From: Citrus sinensis | Taxonomy: Eukaryota > Streptophyta > Magnoliopsida > Sapindales > Rutaceae | Direction of reading: 5' to 3' | Assembly (NCBI RefSeq): GCF_022201045.2 | Contig: NC_068560.1 | Coordinates: forward strand, 35,365,001-35,429,000 | DNA length: 64,000 bases | Notes under the pieces: model-generated | The model's input: only the letters and a program-made list of their open reading frames with translations | Databases searched by the model: none | What the model was told of the DNA's origin: nothing | Shown here: in pieces, positions 58,046 to 64,000 of the stretch | Layout of the letters: every line of letters starts with the position of its first letter | How positions within the stretch are numbered: position 1 is the first letter of the stretch | Position numbers and translations under genes: made by a program

Positions 58046-59875
58046 GGAGGATTTTTTTTTTAATTTTTGAATCAAATTGAAGAATATGCATGCGGAAGGA
58101 AATCAAAAGGACAAAGGCAAAAGTGGGAGATCCATATAAATTCTAGTATCTACTTGTGGTGAAGTCACAGTCACCGTATTATGCAAAAAGCCGGCGTGTG
58201 CTGTGACGTGTGGATTTGATGCCACAAACAAAATTTGAAAAAGCGGAGGCCCAATAATGCTACACACCTTTATCAGTGGATTCCATTCCATTTTTTTTAT
58301 CCATCCATCCAATATTATTTATTTATAATTCGTCATATTATATTATAGTTTTGCCGATGAAATGATTTCACTTTGTTGGGTTGCGTTGGGAACTCGCTGT
58401 CTTTATTCACCCACCGCCATCATGGTCTCAAAGAAAACAATACGGGGTTAATTAAGAAAATTGCAAATTACTCAATTATTTTTGGGGAAAAGTTAGGTTT
58501 ACGCATGTACCATAACTTCTATAGAAAGATATTTTATTCCACCATGTCCAGACAACCATAAGCATATTGTTTGAATGATCCCAGCTAAATACATCCTTCA
58601 GTTCTGTTGTTTAGTGAGTAGTTTATGCTCTTCAACACAACAGGACCACTTTAATATAAAATAACAAAAATACAAGACAATGTAGTAGTAGTAGTAGTAG
58701 TAGTAGTAGTTAGTTCTTGTCTTCTTGAATTGGATATTTTATATAAACAAAATAGAATATGCATACTGCATACACCGTCATATAAGTCCATCATTTCAAG
58801 TCAATTTTACACATTTGGTAGGAGGAGTGTAATATTATTATTATTTTTTGGTGATATGAATAATGTTCGATACTTATCATGTATTATAATTTATTAAATT
58901 TCTTAACATTAAGTATGCATGAAAGGGAAAGGCTAACATTAGTGTGCATGAAAAGGAAAGGCTAACATCTGCGTCCACTTTGTGACCCAAAAAAAAAATT
59001 AAACTACTACATTAATTGTAACTATTCCAGCGTATACAGGGCCTTAACAAATTTGTGATAATGGAGTTGGGACAGTAGCCGACTCTTCAATTACCATTTA
59101 TACGTAATAGTCAATGTAATGTTGCCTCTATTAAGATTAACCATCTCCTCTGGATTCTCTAATTATCAAATACTCGCTTGAAGCAACTAGCAATAGAGCG
59201 AGTGGAAGCGCTCTAATCAACAAATATGAAACGGTTGCGTAGCTGCCTCTCCATTTCCTTTAGCGGTCAAAATCTCATCACTAAAAATCGTGGAAGCAAC
59301 CTTCTATTTACCGCCAGACTACTCGGTGCGCTTCGACAAACTTCCAAAGAATTTATGGACCATGCTTTTACAATTTACTGAAATACCCTTCCATCTCCCA
59401 TCAACACTTGTGGTTCATTCACTTGTTATTATTCTCATCAATGATTGATTGTATATGCAGTATAAGGGTGATATAGTTTTTTAAATAGAATATATTTAAT
59501 TAGAGTTTTTGTTAATAGAGTTTTTATAAATAAAAATTTTATTTATAAAAATTTAGTTTTTTGGTTGTATAAAATTATTTTAATAAGCATGTTATTTAAA
59601 GTTATGTTATGAAATGAATAAAATAATATTATGAAATAAGTAAAAGACATTTTAAGTATTTTAATATTTTGAAAAGTTTTTCAATCTCTATTTTTAAAAG
59701 TATAAAATTTGAGTTTTTTTTTTTAGTAGAGGCAAAATAACATATTTTATTTTCAAAAGCTCTAGTGAAAAGACAATCAAACCACAACCCAAAAAAAAAA
59801 AAAAAAAATTTGAGAGGAGATTATAAAATTAAATAAACGATTATAACTATTGGATAAACTACACCAAACACACAC
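58046..59875. other. Copy-B-specific insertion (1.8 kb)
   Basis: Interrupts the alignment with copy A between TTGGTTCACTT and CTTATAATTGATAA. Contains a GTA microsatellite (58681-58710), a repeated AAAGGGAAAGGCTAACATTAG motif (58922-58975) and an A-run (59792-59809). The right part, from about 59460 and ending CACCAAACACACACTAAC, looks like a MITE end (complement GTTAGTGTGTGTTTGGTG). Could instead be a deletion in copy A. No gene recognised. Confidence 0.45.
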
Positions 59876-61008
59876 TAACTCTTATAATTGATAAAGTGCA
59901 AGAAACAAAGGAAATACTAATTATGATTACAACCTTGTTTTAAGACCAAAAATGTATTTTCAAATTATAGTTTTGTTACAAAATTTTATTAGTTCTTTTT
60001 GGGTTAGAAGCATCTCAGCAATATGCAATGTGCTAGATCAACTTTATTCATAGGAAAAGGCCACTATGAAAAAGTTGGGGACCCCTTTATTTGGACTTTT
60101 GGTCCATATATTGTAAAATAATGCAACCCACAAAATAAGAATCATCCCAATGAAGCAAAAGAAATAAATAAACAAAACATAGCTCCTAAGCGAATTTCAG
60201 TGATCCTATATGTATTATTACTTGAAAGTCGGTGCTAGTTAGTTGATTGAAAGGGGAAAAAACAAAAACACAAATGTCATTTAAACATAGAGTTGAGCCT
60301 CCATCCCTTCAAAATTCACATGAAATCCTACTTTTTATATTTACAATTTTTTTTAAAATTACAAAAAAGATTAAAAAATTACAATATAGTTTTAATTGAT
60401 TTTACAATCATCTAGAATAAAGTAATTGAATTATAAATATATTTTTTTCAATAAAAAAAACTTAGTATTAGGTGACTTATTTCTTCATTGATTCAAAATA
60501 TAACTTATTTATTTAAAAAATAATTATATTTGTTAACTTTTAAAGATAGTTGAGATTCATGATTTATAAATAATTTAAATTTAATTAAATTTATAATAGT
60601 TCTTTTATGTATTTTTCTCTCATTAAACAACTAAGATTGTAAAAATGGAGTTTTTTTTTTTTTTTTAAGATATTAAAGGGGTGCGAAAAACATTATTGAT
60701 AAGGGTCTTGAGTGTATGTTAACCACATCCGTTGACATTTAGGAATGGGTTCAGAATTCTATGTGAATGCTGCCGATTAGTGATTAGATTATTAATGGGT
60801 TTAAGGTGTGTTTGCTTCTGTCGAGCTTGATCAGTCGCTCAGTAAAAAATCTTAAATTTTTATTATTTTTTAGTAATATTTGCAATAGCCTAAGTTATAA
60901 TTACGCTGTCGGGCGTCTGAGGTGGATCAGCTTCACCGACAGGTCAAATATTGTTGGTGATCATCGATTGAATTGAAGGCCGAACTGTAGCTGAAACATC
61001 ACTCAATC

Positions 61009-61510
61009 AACTTCGTGTACAAGATAATATTTAATGGCTCTCAACTAACTGATGAAATTCAATGCCGCCAGCATCTGATTGTAGTAACCAGTGGGTGCTG
61101 CTACCATTGAATTTCTATTATCATCCCTTCAAGAGAAATTGTACAGAGCAGCACAGCTACATGCAGAATTCAAATAGTTGGCCTCTCCCAGTTCATATTG
61201 GAAATCAAATCAAAAATGAAATTCAAAAGGCAGGAAAAGAAAAGTCTATCCGTCACACGGGGAAAAAAAAATTATGAAATTTCTCAAACTTTTAAAACAA
61301 AGGAGTACTAATGAAATTTTTTGGAGTTAGACCGGACCACATCCACGTTTGGTATTAATAATGGATGTGCATCTGCTTAATTCCTTGAAAAGGAGAGATC
61401 CTTCTAAAAGGGGATTGAAGATTGCTTTTGGACAAACTTTTATGTATTCTTCTTGATTCATGAATGAAGTGGTCATGATTTTTGATTCATTTTCACCTCA
61501 CCCCCAACCC

Positions 61511-61554
<44 letters not shown>

Positions 61555-62051
61555 AATAAAAATTACATTTCTTCTCTTCCACATAAACATCAACTATATA
61601 TCAAGCCCCAGCGCAGCACCCACTTAAATATTGCATTCATATCTATAATCAGTCTCTCTCTTATTATTTATTAACAAACAAGTGTGCCCACCAGAATCAG
61701 TTTCTATCAAAGATATATGAATGAATTGTGGGGTCACCAAATGACATGTTTCACTCTCTTTCTAACATATGTTTCTGTCTTCATACTCCAAAATTCAAAT
61801 TGAACAAAACATCTCAATTTCATCATACCCTTTTCTTCTTTTCTCTACCTGTCTCTCTCTTCCTCTTCCACCACCACCACCACCACCATTACCATTTCTA
61901 TCTTCTTCTTTACTCCTACAGTCCTACTTTTTCTCTACATACCTGTAGCAATCCATCTTCCCTTCAATAGATATATATGTGTATATATATATTTTTCACT
62001 AGAACAAATTGAAGAAGAAAGAATAAGATCCTCATACTATTCATCAGACCC
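61009..62051 (+). promoter_or_regulatory. Promoter and 5' UTR of the complete MCTP gene
   Basis: Present in copy B only. It contains a TAA/AAT microsatellite (61513-61547), TC-rich and CCACCACCACCACCACC stretches (61840-61890) typical of plant leaders, and ATATATATGTGTATAT near 61972-61990. The start codon at 62052 is in CCCATGGCC, a good context. No TATA box can be chosen with confidence. Confidence 0.5.
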
Positions 62052-64000
62052 ATGGCCAGAGTGGTAGTAGAAGTTGTTGATGCAAGTGACCTCACACCCA
62101 ACCATGGACAAGGATCTGCTAGTCCCTTTGTTGAAGTAGACTTGGATGATCAGAAACAAAGAACTCAAACCAAGCCTAAAGACGTCAATCCTTACTGGAA
62201 TGAAAAGCTTGCTTTCAACATTAACGATCTCAGAGATCTTCCCAACAAGACCATTGATGTAACTGTTTTCAATGATCTCAAAGGCAGCCACGATCGTGAT
62301 CACCACAAGAACTTTCTCGGACGTGTCAGAATTTCAGGTGTTTCTGTCCCTTTTTCGGAGTCAGAAGCCAATGTTCAGCGATACCCTCTTGACAAACGCG
62401 GCCTTTTCTCTCGTGTCAATGGTGATATTGCCCTCAAGATATACGCACACCCACTTCATGATGCCTCTCACTTTACAACTCCACCAACCAACGCTACTAC
62501 CACTGCCAGTAGTCTTGAGACCGAAGAAACCCCACTCCAAGAAATCAACACCAACAAGTTTGGCGATCATGATGTTAAATTAATGTTTGACCACGAGAAG
62601 ATCAAAAAGAAAAAGAAGGAAAAAGAAGTAAGGACTTTTCACTCAATAGGGACGGCAGCTGGGGGTCCTGGTCCGGCTCCTGCTGCTCCGCCACCGGTGT
62701 CATCCACGTTTGGTTTTGAGACTCATCAAAAGCCTCCAGTGGCTGAGACGAGAATGGATTTTGCCAAAGCTGCTGCGCCAACACCATCTGTAATGCAAAT
62801 GCAAATGCCAAAGACGAACCCAGAATTCCTTCTGGTGGAGACTAGTCCGCCGGTAGCAGCGCGTCTGCGATACAGAGGAGGAGACAAGACAGCAAGTACT
62901 TACGATTTGGTGGAGCTGATGCATTATTTATACGTGGATGTGGTTAAGGCAAGAAATCTGCCTGTAATGGATGTTTCAGGGAGCCTTGACCCTTACGTTG
63001 AAGTGAAGCTTGGAAACTACAAAGGCATCACCAAACACTTGGAGAAGAACCAAAACCCGGTATGGCATCAAATTTTTGCCTTCTCTAAGGAAAGATTGCA
63101 ATCCAATTTGGTTGAAGTTACTGTCAAAGACAAGGATATTGGGAAAGATGATTTTGTGGGGAGAGTTACTTTTGATCTATTCGAAGTCCCTCATCGTGTT
63201 CCGCCTGATAGTCCATTGGCTCCTCAATGGTATAGATTGGAGGACAGAAAGGGTGATAAAATTACTAAAGGGGAAATAATGCTTGCTGTTTGGATCGGGA
63301 CACAAGCTGATGAGTCTTTTGCTGCGGCCTGGCACTCTGATGCACACAACATCAGCCAGAAAAATTTAGCTAACACCAGATCAAAGGTTTACTTCTCACC
63401 CAAGCTTTATTATCTTCGGGTTTTTGTATTTGAAGCACAAGATCTTGTTCCTTCTGACAAAGGGCGAGCACCAGATGCTTGTGTAAGGATTCAGCTTGGA
63501 AATCAGCTGAGGGTTACCAGGCCTTCGCCTGTGCGAACTGTTAACCCGGTATGGAACGAAGAGCATATGCTTGTTGCATCTGAACCTTTTGAGGATCTGA
63601 TTATTGTGACTGTTGAAGATAGGATTGGACCTGGCAAGGATGAGATTTTAGGAAGAGAATTCATACCAGTTAGAAATGTGCCACATAGACATGAGACCGG
63701 TAAGCTCCCAGATCCTCGATGGTTTAACCTTCACAAACCTTCGTTGGCAGCAGAGGAAGGTGCTGAAAAGAAGAAGGAAAAATTCTCAAGCAAGATTCTA
63801 ATTCGCTTCTGTTTGGAAGCAGGTTACCATGTTCTTGATGAATCCACACATTTTAGCAGTGACCTACAGCCCTCGGCGAGGAGCCTGAGGAAGGATAGCA
63901 TTGGGATTCTTGAGCTTGGCATTTTGAGTGCAAAGAAGTTGATGCCAATGAAGAGCAAGGATGGTAAACTGACTGATGCATATTGCGTGGCCAAGTACGG
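62052..64000 (+). CDS. MCTP: MCTP/FTIP-type multiple-C2 protein, 5' part (runs off window)
   Basis: Open from the ATG at 62052 through the last base (649 codons and 2 nt, no stop). The N-terminal C2A domain is at residues 1-130 (MARVVVEVVDASDLTPNHGQ; NPYWNEKLAFNIND). Next comes a low-complexity linker at about 140-245 with KKKKKEKEVRTF and a Pro/Ala-rich stretch. From residue 248 it matches the neighbouring copy: MQMPKTNPEFLLVE, then C2B, C2C and the start of C2D (LELGILSAKKLMPMK). MCTPs normally have three or four C2 domains and a C-terminal PRT_C region, so some 380 more residues are expected beyond the window. This is the parent-like full copy. By Arabidopsis position it corresponds to MCTP6 (At1g22610). 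Confidence 0.93.
   Translation, partial: MARVVVEVVDASDLTPNHGQGSASPFVEVDLDDQKQRTQTKPKDVNPYWNEKLAFNINDLRDLPNKTIDVTVFNDLKGSHDRDHHKNFLGRVRISGVSVPFSESEANVQRYPLDKRGLFSRVNGDIALKIYAHPLHDASHFTTPPTNATTTASSLETEETPLQEINTNKFGDHDVKLMFDHEKIKKKKKEKEVRTFHSIGTAAGGPGPAPAAPPPVSSTFGFETHQKPPVAETRMDFAKAAAPTPSVMQMQMPKTNPEFLLVETSPPVAARLRYRGGDKTASTYDLVELMHYLYVDVVKARNLPVMDVSGSLDPYVEVKLGNYKGITKHLEKNQNPVWHQIFAFSKERLQSNLVEVTVKDKDIGKDDFVGRVTFDLFEVPHRVPPDSPLAPQWYRLEDRKGDKITKGEIMLAVWIGTQADESFAAAWHSDAHNISQKNLANTRSKVYFSPKLYYLRVFVFEAQDLVPSDKGRAPDACVRIQLGNQLRVTRPSPVRTVNPVWNEEHMLVASEPFEDLIIVTVEDRIGPGKDEILGREFIPVRNVPHRHETGKLPDPRWFNLHKPSLAAEEGAEKKKEKFSSKILIRFCLEAGYHVLDESTHFSSDLQPSARSLRKDSIGILELGILSAKKLMPMKSKDGKLTDAYCVAKY

Larger units (their letters stand above)
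57437..64000. repeat. Segmental duplication, copy B (FTIP/MCTP unit 2, truncated by window end)
   Basis: Starts at GTGGCAACCACTGAGGTCG and aligns with copy A from 51048. It lacks copy A's two elements and carries 1.8 kb of extra DNA at about 58046-59875. The unit continues past the end of the window. Confidence 0.85.

Noticed and set aside
61728-61970. ORF with a poly-His run in the MCTP leader
   Set aside because: Encoded by a CCA microsatellite in the 5' UTR. Could be an upstream ORF, but nothing supports a protein.

Overview
This is nuclear DNA of a flowering plant (a eudicot). It has GT-AG introns, AT-rich spacers, an intronless type I MADS gene, plant-type NPF, FTIP/MCTP and LEA genes, and many plant transposon families. 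The mixture suggested Citrus or a relative to me, but that is an impression I cannot test here.

Layout. 0.4-4.8 kb: an NPF (NRT1/PTR) transporter pseudogene broken by an LTR-like insertion that itself carries two nested hAT-type elements. 5.3-10.3 kb: mobile DNA, namely a TTA-flanked MITE, a decayed Copia element with two LTRs, a hAT-type element, an LTR-like stretch and a Mutator-type MITE. 10.6-13.4 kb: a tandem duplication of about 1.05 kb of non-coding DNA, one copy carrying a hAT-like insertion. 17.0-18.5 kb: a hAT element with a relic transposase. 20.1-21.7 kb: an intact intronless aromatic amino acid (tyrosine) decarboxylase. 23.1-26.9 kb: two more NPF pseudogenes. 28.1-31.8 kb: a five-exon bHLH factor of the FBH (bHLH80/81) clade. 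33.8-40.2 kb, minus strand: an eleven-exon phospholipid scramblase (AIM25-like) gene, tail to tail with the bHLH gene. 42.9-43.4 kb: a type I M-gamma MADS-box gene. 43.9-45.5 kb, minus strand: a LEA/DUF4149 (TMEM205-like) membrane protein gene. 45.5-50.9 kb: a nearly full-length Copia retrotransposon inserted just upstream of that gene's apparent signal-peptide ATG. 51.0-64.0 kb: a tandem segmental duplication carrying two FTIP/MCTP-type multiple-C2 genes. The first lost its promoter and N-terminal C2 domain. The second is complete at its 5' end and runs off the window.

The genes do not form one pathway. From memory, the order NPF5 cluster - M-gamma MADS - LEA/DUF4149 - MCTP resembles Arabidopsis chromosome 1 around At1g22540-At1g22610, so the backbone may be a conserved block into which repeats and the decarboxylase, bHLH and scramblase genes are interspersed. 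The main interest is structural: nested insertions with readable target-site duplications, empty sites preserved in sister copies, and an LEA gene cut off from an ABRE-rich promoter. I saw no CRISPR array, rRNA, tRNA or any novel defence-like system.
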